Counted from the stretch's first letter, positions 16,992-25,543 are shown. The stretch: 64,000 bases of DNA from Micromonospora ureilytica (GCF_015751765.1 NZ_JADOTX010000001.1:2790001-2854000), one strand, 5' to 3'. The notes: generated by a model not told the origin, from the sequence alone. Numbers and translations are program-made.

Positions 16992-17629
16992 TATCCGGCG
17001 GTCGCGGCAATGAACACCACCGCCCCGACCACCACCAGCGTGGCGGCCAGGAAGGTCTGCCGGCGGGCCCGACGCAACGTCTCCCGGACCTGCCAGGCGT
17101 GCGCGGTGGCGAGCAGCCAGCGCAGGTACGGGTCGGTCCGGGCGATGTTGCGCCGCGCGGTGGCGAGCCCGTCCCGGAGGGCGGCCTGCTCCTGCGGCGG
17201 GGCCGTCGGCAGGCGGCTGGTGATCTCCGCGGCGATCCGGCGGTGCCGCAGCAGGCCGTCGACGTCACCCGCGTACCCGCCGAAGTGGTACCAGGGCTCG
17301 GCCTCCAGTCGCTCGCGCAGCCCGCGCAGCTCCGGGCTGGTGAGCGATGCCGGCGTGGTCATCGGCGGGACGAGCACCTCGCTGGTCCGCCAGATCGCCC
17401 AGGCCACGCCGAGCAGCGTCACCAGCAGGCCACCGCCCGCCCACGCCGCGTGAGCCCAATCGGTGACCTTGCCGGCGGCGATCAACGGGCCACCGCCGAG
17501 CAGCAGCGCGCCCACCGCGCCGGCCGAGGAGATGATCCACCGTGCCGCCGCCCGGCTGTCCGCGACCGAGTCCAACGGGGACGGCAGTGTGTCCAGCCCG
17601 GCGCCGCTCGTCGGTGACTCCCCGGTCAT
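16991..17629 (-). CDS. Membrane protein divergent from the CHAT-STAND gene, function unknown
   Basis: A 212-residue protein with two helices near residues 31-51 and 59-80, a charged cytoplasmic stretch of about 110 residues (LTSPELRGLRERLEAEPW and so on, with a likely coiled coil at 125-160), and a third helix at about 190-210. No family is recognised. Its ATG overlaps the stop of the 53-residue gene upstream (ATGA), so the two are translationally coupled. Both are divergent from the CHAT protease-NB-ARC-TPR gene, 73 bases beyond the small gene's start. This layout suggests a three-gene module in which the membrane protein could be an effector or target at the membrane. That role is inferred from position only. 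Confidence 0.7.
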   Translation of the reverse strand: MTGESPTSGAGLDTLPSPLDSVADSRAAARWIISSAGAVGALLLGGGPLIAAGKVTDWAHAAWAGGGLLVTLLGVAWAIWRTSEVLVPPMTTPASLTSPELRGLRERLEAEPWYHFGGYAGDVDGLLRHRRIAAEITSRLPTAPPQEQAALRDGLATARRNIARTDPYLRWLLATAHAWQVRETLRRARRQTFLAATLVVVGAVVFIAATAG

Positions 17630-17787
17630 CGGGCGTCGTCGCGGAAGACGACGCCCAGCGGGCCGTTCTCGTCGTCGGGCAGATCGGTGTACGGCACCCA
17701 GCGCTGGCCGTCGAAGAACTCCAGCTCACCGCTGTCGTTGATCCGCACGGCGTTGATCTGCGCGAGCTCCTCGGGATTGTCGGTCAT
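17626..17787 (-). CDS. 53-residue acidic protein beside the CHAT-STAND gene
   Basis: Starts at the ATG at 17787 and ends in a TGA that overlaps the ATG of the membrane protein gene. The peptide is acidic and contains INAVRINDSGELEFFDG followed by QRWVPYTDLPDDENG and ends FRDDAR. Composition and the 4-base coupling argue for a real gene. There is no signal peptide or membrane helix. The central strand-like segment and the Trp-Val-Pro-Tyr stretch resemble a small beta-hairpin. Being divergent from a CHAT protease, it is a candidate substrate, inhibitor or adaptor. No clear ribosome-binding site precedes it. Confidence 0.65.
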   Translation of the reverse strand: MTDNPEELAQINAVRINDSGELEFFDGQRWVPYTDLPDDENGPLGVVFRDDAR

Positions 17788-17860
17788 GGATACAGTATCG
17801 GTCAGTCCGGCAATCCGCCCCGGGGTCGGGTCGGCCGCCGGCTGACCGCAGGGGGCCTCT

Positions 17861-20800
17861 GTGATCCGGTTGACCGTCAGCGCGACCGACGTGGTCCTGG
17901 CCGTCGGGGACGACCGGTGGCGACACCCGGTGGGGCCGGCCGATCAACGCGTGGCCGACCTGCTCTGGCGACTGCGCGGCGATCCTTCGGTGGAGCTGTC
18001 GTACGAGGTCGGCGTTGCGCTCGGCCGCCGCTTCCTCGACGCTCCCGGCCCGGCCCTGCGCGCGGAGCTGGCCCGGCCCGGTCGGCACCGGCTTGGCATC
18101 GAGGTCGTCGACAGTGCCCTGGCCGACCTGCCCTGGGAGACCCTGGTGCTGCCCGGCGACGACCTGCCGCTGGCGCTGCACCCGGACGTCGACGTCTGCC
18201 GGACCGGCCCCGACACACCGGTACCCGCGGTCCGGGTGGACGGCCCGCTGCGGATGCTCGCGGCGATCGCGAGCCCGGACGACTCCACCCAGCCGCTGCT
18301 GGACCACGAACGGGAACTCGGGCGGATCCTCGGCGCGGTGGAACCCGGGCACCGGCACGGGGCACGGGTGCGCGTCCTGGAGTGGGGTAGCGCCGCCGCG
18401 ATCCGGGCCGCCCTCGCCGAGGAGCCGTTCCACGTTCTGCACGTCTCCAGTCATGCGCGCCCCGGCGCGCTGCTGCTGGAGACCCCCACCGGCACGGAGG
18501 ATCGCGTGGACGCCGCGCGGTTCCTGGCCGAGGTGCTGCCGCCGGGTCGGACCGTGCCGTTGATCGTTCTCGCCGGCTGTTCGACCGCTCGCCAGGATCA
18601 ACGGGAGTTGCCCGGGTTGGCCGGCGCGCTGCTGGCCCACGGCGCGCCGGCGGTGCTGGCGATGAACGGGACGGTCAGCGACGGGTACACCATCGAGTTC
18701 TGCGCTCGGCTCTACAAGCGGCTGGCCGCCCGGAGCGAGCCGGAGCTGCTGGCGGAGGTCTCCGCCGTACGCCGCGAGCTGGCACCGACCGCCGCCGAGT
18801 GGTGGATTCCGACGCTGTTCCTGGCTGACCACGGGCTGCGGCTGGCCGGCGGCCGGGACGGCGCGGCCGGCGCCCCGCCGCCCGGCCAGTCGGTCGTCGG
18901 GGACGGTGTGGTGCGCGCGCCCACGGACTTCGTGGGCCGCCGGGAGATCCTGCGCCGGCTGTCCCGGGGAAAGCTGCGGGTGCTCGTACACGGCATCGGT
19001 GGCATCGGCAAAACGAGCCTCGCCGCGGAGCTCGCGCAGCGGTTCCGCGACGCAGGCGGCGTCGTGGTGGCGACCCACGGCGACGCCACCGTCGACGGGA
19101 TCCTCGACGAGCTGCGCCGCCAGGTGGAGAGCCGGTGCGCGGAGGTGGCCCCGGACGAACCGCTGCGGCGATGGCTCGTCGCCCTCGCCGAGCCGGGCCA
19201 GGACTGGCGCCGACGGCTGACGTCGATCGGCGTCGGCGGCCCGCCACTGCTGCTCGTCCTCGACAACGCCGAGGACGCCCTGGACGCCGAGCACCGGTTG
19301 GCCGACGCGGACCTGGCCGCGTTCCTCGCCGCCTGGGCGGCCCGGCACGAGTTGGTCGTGACCAGCCGGCACCCGTTTCCGGTCACCGGCCTCGAAACCT
19401 GCCATCTCGGTCCGCTCTCCTGGCAGGAGACCCGCAAGCTGCTCTGGCGGCTGCCAGGGGTCGGCCGGCTGGCGCCGGCGGAACAGCAGCGGATGTGGCA
19501 CCGGCTGGGTGGCCACCCGCGCGCATTGGAATACCTCGACGGCCTGCTGCGCGACGGCAGCGCCCGATCCGACGAGGTGGCCGGCCGACTGGCGACGGCC
19601 GGCGGCGGCCGGGACGCCGGGCCGGCAGAGATCGGCGCGCCGCTGGCCGAGGCCGGCGCGCTGGCCGCCGAGGACGTGCTGCTGCCCCGGCTGCTCGCCC
19701 GCCTGGAGGCCGTCCCGGCGGCCCGCCGGTTGCTGCTCGGCGCGGCGGTGTACCGCACACCGGTAGACCGCACCGGCCTCGCCTGGCAGCTCGCCGACCC
19801 GGTGGACGGCGGCGACCCACCACCGGAGCCCGCAGGGCTGGACGAGTCGGTCGAGACCCTCGCGCACCTGGGGCTGCTCGCCCCGGTGACCGGAGGCCAC
19901 CTGGTGCACCGGTGGACGGCGGCGAGCCTGCTGCGGATCGCCGGCCGCGACGCGGTGGCCGACTCGCATCGCCGGGCGGGCCGTTACTGGGGCTGGCGGG
20001 CCCGGTCCGGCAGCGACCAGCACGACTACATCCGTCGAACTGTCGAGGCGCGCTACCACCACCTGGCGGCGGGTGACACCGACGAGGTCGTCGCCTACTC
20101 CGAGCTGGCCTGCCAGGAGTTGCACGCGGCCGGGCACTGGGCCTGGGAGGAGAAGATCTGGCGGGAACTGCTGCCGATGGCGCCACCGGGCTCGGCGCGC
20201 GCGGCGAGTTTCCACAAGGGACTGGGCGACGTGCACCTCAACCGGGGCGAGTACCCGCAGGCGACCGAGCGCTACGAGGCGGCGCTGGCCGTCTACCGGG
20301 CTCTCGGCGACGACACCGGGGTCGGCAAGCTCCTGCACCACCTGGGCCTGGTCGCCGACAACCGGGGCGACCGGGCGACCGCGGACCGGCTGTACCAGGA
20401 GGCGTTGACGATCCTGAGCCGGCTCGACGATCGCGCGGCCGTCGCCCGGACCCTGCACCAGCTCGCCGGAATCGCCCGCGGCAACGGCGACGCCGAGCTG
20501 GCCATGTCGCGTTACCTGGAAGAGCTCGCGATCGTCCGGGAACTCGACGACCTGGACGGGATCGCGGCGAGCCACCACCAGATCGGCGTCCTCGCCTTCG
20601 AAGCCCGGGACCTCGTGAAGGCGGAGCAGTGCATCGAGGTGGCGATCACCACCTACGGGCGGTTGGGCGTCCGGGTCCAACAGGGCAGTGGCCTGGTGAT
20701 GCTCGGGCGGATCGCGCTCGCCCGCTTCGCCTACGACATCGCCGAGTCCCGGGTCCGCGCCGCCCTGAAGATCTTCGAGGAGGTCGGCAGCAACGGTCAC

Positions 20801-21943
20801 ATCGCGGAGTGCACGCTGCTGCTCGGTCACCTCTCCCGCGACCTCGACGACCTCGAATTCGCCGAGAGCTGCTTCGCCCGCGCCCGGACGATCGTCGCGG
20901 CCCTCGGCGAGGACCCGCTGCTGCGCCGCTGCGACGAACTGCTCGGCTGCGTCCGAACCGTCCTCGGCCGGGCTGCCGAGGCGGTGCCGCACACACTGAA
21001 CGCGATCGGTGGGGACGACGAGCCGCCGCACCAGTCGGCCCTGGAATGGTTGGCCGTGCAGCGCCTGGAACTGGGTTTGCCGGCCTTCTCCGACCTGCTG
21101 GCCCGGCACCTCGACCCCCGGCGGGCGGCGCAGCGGGTCGAGTGGGTCGAGTCGTACCTGCGGTTCCGGTTCGACGGTTCGCACCCGACCCCGCTGGGCA
21201 GCGGATACGTCCTGCTCGCCATCGCGGCCGCCCAGGCGGGCGAGTTCGGCACCGCCCGGATGTGCCTGCTGCGGGCGTTGCCGATCTGCGCGGCCGCCGG
21301 CTACCGGGCGGGGGTCGCCAAGTGCCATGAGGACCTCGGCCGGGTGGCGCTGGAAACGCGCCGGCTGGCCGAGGCCCGGTCCCGCTACGAGCAGGCGCTG
21401 GAGGTCTACCGGGTGCTATGCCACGAGCCCAACCAGGCCATCGTCCTGCACCAGCTCGGCCGGGTCTGCGAGGAGCAGGAGGATCTCGTCGGCGCGGACG
21501 GTTTCTACCGCCGCTCCATCGCCATCAAGAAACGGCTGGGGAACCGGTCGGGTGTCTCCAACAGCACCTTCCACCTCGGGCGCGTGGCCGGTCTGCGCGG
21601 CGACCGGGCCCTGGCCGAGCGGTGCTACCGGACCTGCCTGCGGATCGACCGCGAGCAGGGCAGCTGGGAGGAGGTGGCGCTGGACCAGGTCGCGATCGGG
21701 CAGCTGCGCGTCGAGCAGGGCCACCCCGCGGAGGGGATCCCGCTGATCGTCGAGGCACTGAGCATCGACCGGCAGATCGGGTCGACGAACGCGGCGCTCG
21801 ACCTCAACGCGCTGCGCGAACTGCGGGCCGGGCTCGGCGACGAGGCGTTCACGGCCATCCTCACCGACGCCTTCGGCCCGGCCAGCACCGCCGAGGTGCT
21901 CGATCTGATCGCGGTGCTACCGACCGCGGCGGAGCCCACCTGA
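17861..21943 (+). CDS. CHAT caspase-like protease fused to NB-ARC ATPase and TPR repeats
   Basis: A 1,360-residue STAND-type signalling protein. The N-terminal CHAT domain (about 1-325) keeps the catalytic pair: His198 in LHVSSHA and Cys240 in VLAGCST. An NB-ARC-like ATPase follows (about 350-600), with Walker A Lys384 in GIGGIGKTS and Walker B Asp468 in LLLVLDNAED, then a winged-helix segment. From about 780 to 1345 there are roughly a dozen TPR repeats (for example FHKGLGDVHLNRGEYPQATE and FHLGRVAGLRGDRALAERCY). Such proteins are thought to sense a ligand through the repeats, oligomerise through the ATPase and activate the protease, often in stress or phage-triggered cell death. GTG start preceded by a GGGGG run. 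Divergent from the 53-aa and membrane protein genes. Confidence 0.9.
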   Translation: MIRLTVSATDVVLAVGDDRWRHPVGPADQRVADLLWRLRGDPSVELSYEVGVALGRRFLDAPGPALRAELARPGRHRLGIEVVDSALADLPWETLVLPGDDLPLALHPDVDVCRTGPDTPVPAVRVDGPLRMLAAIASPDDSTQPLLDHERELGRILGAVEPGHRHGARVRVLEWGSAAAIRAALAEEPFHVLHVSSHARPGALLLETPTGTEDRVDAARFLAEVLPPGRTVPLIVLAGCSTARQDQRELPGLAGALLAHGAPAVLAMNGTVSDGYTIEFCARLYKRLAARSEPELLAEVSAVRRELAPTAAEWWIPTLFLADHGLRLAGGRDGAAGAPPPGQSVVGDGVVRAPTDFVGRREILRRLSRGKLRVLVHGIGGIGKTSLAAELAQRFRDAGGVVVATHGDATVDGILDELRRQVESRCAEVAPDEPLRRWLVALAEPGQDWRRRLTSIGVGGPPLLLVLDNAEDALDAEHRLADADLAAFLAAWAARHELVVTSRHPFPVTGLETCHLGPLSWQETRKLLWRLPGVGRLAPAEQQRMWHRLGGHPRALEYLDGLLRDGSARSDEVAGRLATAGGGRDAGPAEIGAPLAEAGALAAEDVLLPRLLARLEAVPAARRLLLGAAVYRTPVDRTGLAWQLADPVDGGDPPPEPAGLDESVETLAHLGLLAPVTGGHLVHRWTAASLLRIAGRDAVADSHRRAGRYWGWRARSGSDQHDYIRRTVEARYHHLAAGDTDEVVAYSELACQELHAAGHWAWEEKIWRELLPMAPPGSARAASFHKGLGDVHLNRGEYPQATERYEAALAVYRALGDDTGVGKLLHHLGLVADNRGDRATADRLYQEALTILSRLDDRAAVARTLHQLAGIARGNGDAELAMSRYLEELAIVRELDDLDGIAASHHQIGVLAFEARDLVKAEQCIEVAITTYGRLGVRVQQGSGLVMLGRIALARFAYDIAESRVRAALKIFEEVGSNGHIAECTLLLGHLSRDLDDLEFAESCFARARTIVAALGEDPLLRRCDELLGCVRTVLGRAAEAVPHTLNAIGGDDEPPHQSALEWLAVQRLELGLPAFSDLLARHLDPRRAAQRVEWVESYLRFRFDGSHPTPLGSGYVLLAIAAAQAGEFGTARMCLLRALPICAAAGYRAGVAKCHEDLGRVALETRRLAEARSRYEQALEVYRVLCHEPNQAIVLHQLGRVCEEQEDLVGADGFYRRSIAIKKRLGNRSGVSNSTFHLGRVAGLRGDRALAERCYRTCLRIDREQGSWEEVALDQVAIGQLRVEQGHPAEGIPLIVEALSIDRQIGSTNAALDLNALRELRAGLGDEAFTAILTDAFGPASTAEVLDLIAVLPTAAEPT

Positions 21944-21955
21944 CCCGCCGCCACC

Positions 21956-22003
21956 GTCGCTGGGCCGCTGGCAGAACGTCTTCTGCCAGCGCGGCCCAGC
22001 GAC
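21956..22003 (+). terminator. Strong stem-loop terminator of the CHAT-STAND gene
   Basis: A 13-bp lower stem (21956-21968 with 21991-22003), a 2-nt bulge (21989-21990), and a 7-bp upper stem (21969-21975 with 21982-21988) with a 6-nt loop, 13 bases after the stop codon. Confidence 0.75.
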
Positions 22004-22174
22004 CCCCCACCAACAAGCGGCGGCCGGGCCGGGGCGGTCCCGCCGCCGCCGACCGACACGCCAGCCAATGCCGCGGCGGGAGGAGCCCCCGTTGTGCTCC
22101 TCGCGGAGCTGACCCCTCCCACCGATGACTTCCCCCCGGGCTCGGCCGGCCGGACCGCATGCTCATCCGGCGCG

Positions 22175-22186
22175 CAACGGGCGTTG
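22175..22186. promoter_or_regulatory. Palindrome CAACG-GG-CGTTG, candidate operator
   Basis: Perfect 5-bp arms with a 2-base centre. It repeats 31 bases downstream at 22206-22217, which places both on the same face of the helix (about three turns). Confidence 0.5.
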
Positions 22187-22205
22187 AGCCGATCGGGTTC
22201 GCACT

Positions 22206-22217
22206 CAACGCACGTTG
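22206..22217. promoter_or_regulatory. Palindrome CAACG-CA-CGTTG, candidate operator
   Basis: Second copy of the CAACG-NN-CGTTG palindrome, 111 bases upstream of the EspR-like gene. The pair is a natural candidate for binding by the product of that gene, which would then regulate its own operon. Confidence 0.5.
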
Positions 22218-22327
22218 CTCCAAACAGGAGCGAGCATACGCTCACGTTCCGTGCAGGTGTCAACCTCTGTTTCGCCGCGTAGCGCATCTGCGACACTGTC
22301 GTTTAGGCGGCTGGAGGGTGAAGAATC

Positions 22328-22849
22328 ATGGTTGACGATCGACACGCAGAGCAGGAGCTGCCATCCCTCGACACGCTGGCCGCGAGGTTGGAGTACCTCT
22401 TCGACAAGATCCGCCCGACGCCCGACGAGCTCAGCGACTCCGACGAGCCGGGGCGCAGATACACAAACAAAGAAGTCGCCGACAAGATCAACGAAGTGGC
22501 GGCCGATACGGGTGTGACGATCAGCGCCGCCTACATCGGAGAGTTGCGCCGTGGCGTGGCCAGCGATCCCCGCACCTCGCACGTCCGCGCCCTGGCCGCA
22601 GCCTTCGGGGTCAACTCGGGCTACTTCGTCGACGACGCGGCAGCACGCCGCATACAGGACCAGATCACCCTGCTCAACCAGTTGCGCCAGATGGATGTCA
22701 AGCGGGTGGCTCTGCGCCAGGTGCTGGCCGACAACGGGCTCTCCGCGACGGACACCCGGCTCATCGAACAGATGGTGGCCCGACTGCGCGCCGTAGCGGC
22801 AGCTGCCGGCACTGGCACGACCAGTTCCACACCGGCCGATCGCGGCTGA
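22328..22849 (+). CDS. EspR-like helix-turn-helix DNA-binding regulator
   Basis: A 173-residue regulator built like mycobacterial EspR: an N-terminal LAARLEYLFDKIRPT segment, an XRE-type HTH (RYTNKEVADKINEV, then ISAAYIGELRRG), the typical LAAAFGVNSGYFVDD step, and a C-terminal helical dimerisation region from about 110. EspR-type proteins bind DNA as dimers of dimers and can loop distant sites. It is the first gene of a four-gene operon; the next gene begins 2 bases after its stop. Two palindromes upstream may be its operators. In actinobacteria such regulators are often paired with an IrrE-type peptidase that inactivates them. Confidence 0.85.
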   Translation: MVDDRHAEQELPSLDTLAARLEYLFDKIRPTPDELSDSDEPGRRYTNKEVADKINEVAADTGVTISAAYIGELRRGVASDPRTSHVRALAAAFGVNSGYFVDDAAARRIQDQITLLNQLRQMDVKRVALRQVLADNGLSATDTRLIEQMVARLRAVAAAAGTGTTSSTPADRG

Positions 22850-22851
22850 GC

Positions 22852-23424
22852 ATGCAGATCCTTCGGTGGCAGTACACCGACGAGCGGGAGAACGCTGACG
22901 TGAGGTTGCACCGACTACGCAGGCGCTGCGAGCAGCTCGTCGCCGAGCTTGAGGTGCCCGAGCCCTTCGACATCCAGAAGCTGTGCGACGTCCTCGGCGA
23001 ACGGCGTGGCCGGCCCATCCACCTGGTGCCGCTCAGGCTGCCGGCACAGACCGTGTGCGGGATGTGCGTGCCAACCGGCGACTTCGACGCCATCTTCTTC
23101 GAGCAGGACACTTCGCCGCTGCACCAGTTGCTGATCATCGGTCACGAGTTGGGTCACCTGCTCGCCGGCCACCAGGCGACCGAGGTGCTGGACGCGGACG
23201 CCTCCCGGCTGTTACTACCGGACCTCGACCCGCAGCTGGTCCAGCGCAGCCTCGGTCGAAGCAACTACGCCGCCGACGAAGAACGCGAAGCCGAAATGAT
23301 CGGTTCGCTGCTCCTCCGGCGGGTCCGCGGCAACCGCAGCGACATGGATGACGCGCCGTTGCACGGCGAGGACGTCGAGCTGTACGGCCGACTGCGGCAC
23401 TCACTCGAACATCCCCACTGGTAA
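22852..23424 (+). CDS. ImmA/IrrE-family metallopeptidase
   Basis: A 190-residue zinc peptidase of the ImmA/IrrE type. The motif HELGHLLAGH (near residues 99-108) supplies the HExxH zinc site, and the acidic EEREAEMIGSLLL helix supplies the third ligand. ImmA/IrrE peptidases cut a partner HTH repressor in response to stress or a signal. The gene lies two bases after the EspR-like regulator gene, its likely partner. The stop is followed within 8 bases by the start of the 7-TM gene, so it belongs to the same transcript. There is no signal peptide, so it acts in the cytoplasm. Confidence 0.88.
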   Translation: MQILRWQYTDERENADVRLHRLRRRCEQLVAELEVPEPFDIQKLCDVLGERRGRPIHLVPLRLPAQTVCGMCVPTGDFDAIFFEQDTSPLHQLLIIGHELGHLLAGHQATEVLDADASRLLLPDLDPQLVQRSLGRSNYAADEEREAEMIGSLLLRRVRGNRSDMDDAPLHGEDVELYGRLRHSLEHPHW

Positions 23425-23431
23425 GGCCGAG

Positions 23432-24670
23432 ATGGACACCGTCCTCTACGCCGTGTGCGCCGTAGCCGGCTGGATCGCCCTCGGGTACATGGTGCGACTC
23501 CAGCGCCGGCATCCCAGCCAGGCCCGCCGCGCGATCTGCTTCGGTCTCGGGGCGTTCGCCGCCGGGATCACTGTCGCCATCCCGCCCATCGCGACCGCGA
23601 TCGACCAGGTATCGGGGCTGCCCAACCTGGCCAAGGTCATGGCCCATGCCGGCGCTCTGACCATCTCGGCGAACGCCGAGATCATGCTCCTGCACTTCGC
23701 GCTCCCCCCGGCGACGGCCGCCGCCCGGGCCCGCAAGTGGATCTGGGTCACCGCGTGCGCGTTTCTCGTCATGCTCGGCCTGTTCGTCTACACACTCACC
23801 TACGACGATCCGGTGCTCCTGACGGTCGAGTACGCGACCGACCCCGTCGTGACCGCGTACCTGCTGATCTTCCTGTTGCTCGGCTTCTTCGCCTACTGCT
23901 TCGACATCACGCGACTGTGCTGGAGCTTCGCGAAGATCTGCGGGCGGCCCTGGCTGCGCCGTGGCCTGCGCATCACCGCAATCGGCGCCGCCTTCGCCCT
24001 GCTCTACAGCACCAACAAGATCGGTTATCTCGTCGCCTACTGGGCCGGCTACCAACCGGCCGGCGAGCGGCAGATCGCGGCGGTCCTGGTGACCATCGGC
24101 GCTCTGCTCATCACGATCGGCCTGACCATGCCGGCGTGGGGGCCCACCCTCAAGGTCACCCGCCGGTGGGAGGACTACCACTCCTACCGACGACTCGAAC
24201 CACTCTGGCGCGACCTCGTCGCGGCGTTTCCCGAACTCGAACTCGACCCCACCCTGCGCCGACGCCCGGCAGCCGTCCGCGACACCGACTACGCCCTGAC
24301 CCGCCGGGTGGCCGAGATCCGCGACGGCCGCCTGGCGCTCCGCCCGTACATGGAGATCAGTGTGACGGCGCTGGCCGCACGGTTCGCCGAGCAGGCCGGG
24401 CTGACCGCCGAGGAGCGGCAGGCATCCATTGAGGCCGCCCACCTGGCCTGCGCCCTGCGTCGCCATGGCGCCGGTCTGGTGGCCGCGAACCCGCAGCCCG
24501 CCGACCAGCTGCACCGCCCGGACGGTGGCTACGCCGGTGAGGTCGCCTGGCTGACGCTCGTCACCGAGGTCTACGCCCGCTCGCCGGTGGTCGCGCGGAC
24601 GATCGCCGCGACCCGAGAACGCACTGCCCCGGGCGCCCCGCATCCCACCGCTGGAGACGCCCGCCGATGA
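23432..24670 (+). CDS. Seven-helix membrane protein of the MAB_1171c type
   Basis: A 412-residue protein. Seven hydrophobic segments fill the first 235 residues (beginning TVLYAVCAVAGWIALGYM and ending at the GALLITIGLTMPAW helix). A cytoplasmic domain of about 170 residues follows, starting RRWEDYHSYRRLEPLWRDL. This architecture matches the actinobacterial family annotated as MAB_1171c putative transporters; transport has not been shown. The C-terminal part resembles the soluble domain that accompanies these helices in many actinobacteria. The ATG at 23432 has AAGG 7 nt upstream. Its stop overlaps the next start (ATGA), so it is coupled to the MpaB-family oxygenase. Confidence 0.8.
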   Translation: MDTVLYAVCAVAGWIALGYMVRLQRRHPSQARRAICFGLGAFAAGITVAIPPIATAIDQVSGLPNLAKVMAHAGALTISANAEIMLLHFALPPATAAARARKWIWVTACAFLVMLGLFVYTLTYDDPVLLTVEYATDPVVTAYLLIFLLLGFFAYCFDITRLCWSFAKICGRPWLRRGLRITAIGAAFALLYSTNKIGYLVAYWAGYQPAGERQIAAVLVTIGALLITIGLTMPAWGPTLKVTRRWEDYHSYRRLEPLWRDLVAAFPELELDPTLRRRPAAVRDTDYALTRRVAEIRDGRLALRPYMEISVTALAARFAEQAGLTAEERQASIEAAHLACALRRHGAGLVAANPQPADQLHRPDGGYAGEVAWLTLVTEVYARSPVVARTIAATRERTAPGAPHPTAGDARR

Positions 24671-25515
24671 GAGCCCGCTACGACAACCTGACCCGTACCC
24701 GTGCTCTCGACCCGGAGCGCGACTACCTGGCCATCTACCAGACCATGCTGCGCCACGAGTTTCCGTGGGACATGAAGCTCGGGCTCAACCTCGCCTTCAA
24801 CAGGTCGTTCTCCGTCCCCGCCATCGCGAAGGTGCACACCACCACCGGTGAGCTGACCGAACGCACTCAGAAACGGATCGACGACACCGGCCTGCTGATG
24901 TACGAGATGGTCCTCAACGGCTTCGAACAGCCTCGGGGCCGCGACGCGTTGCGGCGCGTCAACCAGATCCACCGTCCGTACGACATCAGCAACGACGACT
25001 TCCGCTACGTCCTCGGCTGCCTGGTCGTGGTCCCCACCCGCTGGTTGCAGGAGTACGGCTGGCGCCCACCCTGCTGCCACGAACGCCACGCCACGTACCT
25101 GTTCTACCGGGAGCTCGGCCGACGGATGGGCATCACCGACATCCCCGGGTCGTACGACGAGTTCGAGACCTGGTTCGACGCGCACGACGCCGCTCACCTG
25201 CAACCCAACGAGGACGCGGCGGCCATCGAACGAGCCACCCGCATGCTGATGCTCACCCGGATCCCCCGGATGCTCACACCGCTGGGAAACGCACTGGTCA
25301 GCGCCATGTACGACGCGCCACTGCGGCGCGCAACGGAGGTCGACACGCCGGCCTGGCCGGTCCGGGCGGGTTTGCACATGGCCTTGAAGACCCGCTCGCG
25401 GTGGCAACGCTGGTGGGGAACGCCGCGGACGACGGCGTTGTTCGCCGACGGGATCAAGGCCAGGAGTTACCCCGACGGGTACGACATCAACAAACTCGGC
25501 CCGCACCACGAATAG
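24667..25515 (+). CDS. MpaB/latex-clearing-type oxygenase family protein (DUF2236-related)
   Basis: A 282-residue all-helical protein of the oxygenase MpaB family, which includes rubber oxygenase and fungal MpaB. Typical features are YLAIYQTMLRHEFPWDMKLG near the start, a helix with TERTQKRIDDTGLLMYEM, and YVLGCLVVVPTRWLQEYGWR, with a conserved Arg and several His residues that could hold heme or a metal (for example CCHERHATYLFYRELG). No signal peptide. Last gene of the regulator-peptidase-7TM-oxygenase operon, overlapped by 4 bases with the membrane protein gene. It may oxidise a membrane lipid or isoprenoid bound by its partner; this is a guess from context. Confidence 0.75.
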   Translation: MRARYDNLTRTRALDPERDYLAIYQTMLRHEFPWDMKLGLNLAFNRSFSVPAIAKVHTTTGELTERTQKRIDDTGLLMYEMVLNGFEQPRGRDALRRVNQIHRPYDISNDDFRYVLGCLVVVPTRWLQEYGWRPPCCHERHATYLFYRELGRRMGITDIPGSYDEFETWFDAHDAAHLQPNEDAAAIERATRMLMLTRIPRMLTPLGNALVSAMYDAPLRRATEVDTPAWPVRAGLHMALKTRSRWQRWWGTPRTTALFADGIKARSYPDGYDINKLGPHHE

Positions 25516-25543
25516 CACGTCGGGGCACACGGGGGGCCGCGGT

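Larger units (their letters stand above)
21944..22327. other. Intergenic region between the CHAT-STAND gene and the EspR-like operon
   Basis: About 384 bases. It holds the terminator of the CHAT gene (21956-22003), a GC-rich stretch of about 130 bases with nothing recognisable, and then a lower-GC promoter region with two CAACG-NN-CGTTG palindromes (22175 and 22206), followed by the ribosome-binding site of the next gene. Confidence 0.5.

Noticed and set aside
17726..21328. 1,200-codon open frame antisense to the CHAT-STAND gene
   Set aside because: Arg/Gly/Pro/Gln-rich low-complexity composition typical of frames opposite GC-rich genes; the sense gene has clear domains and motifs.
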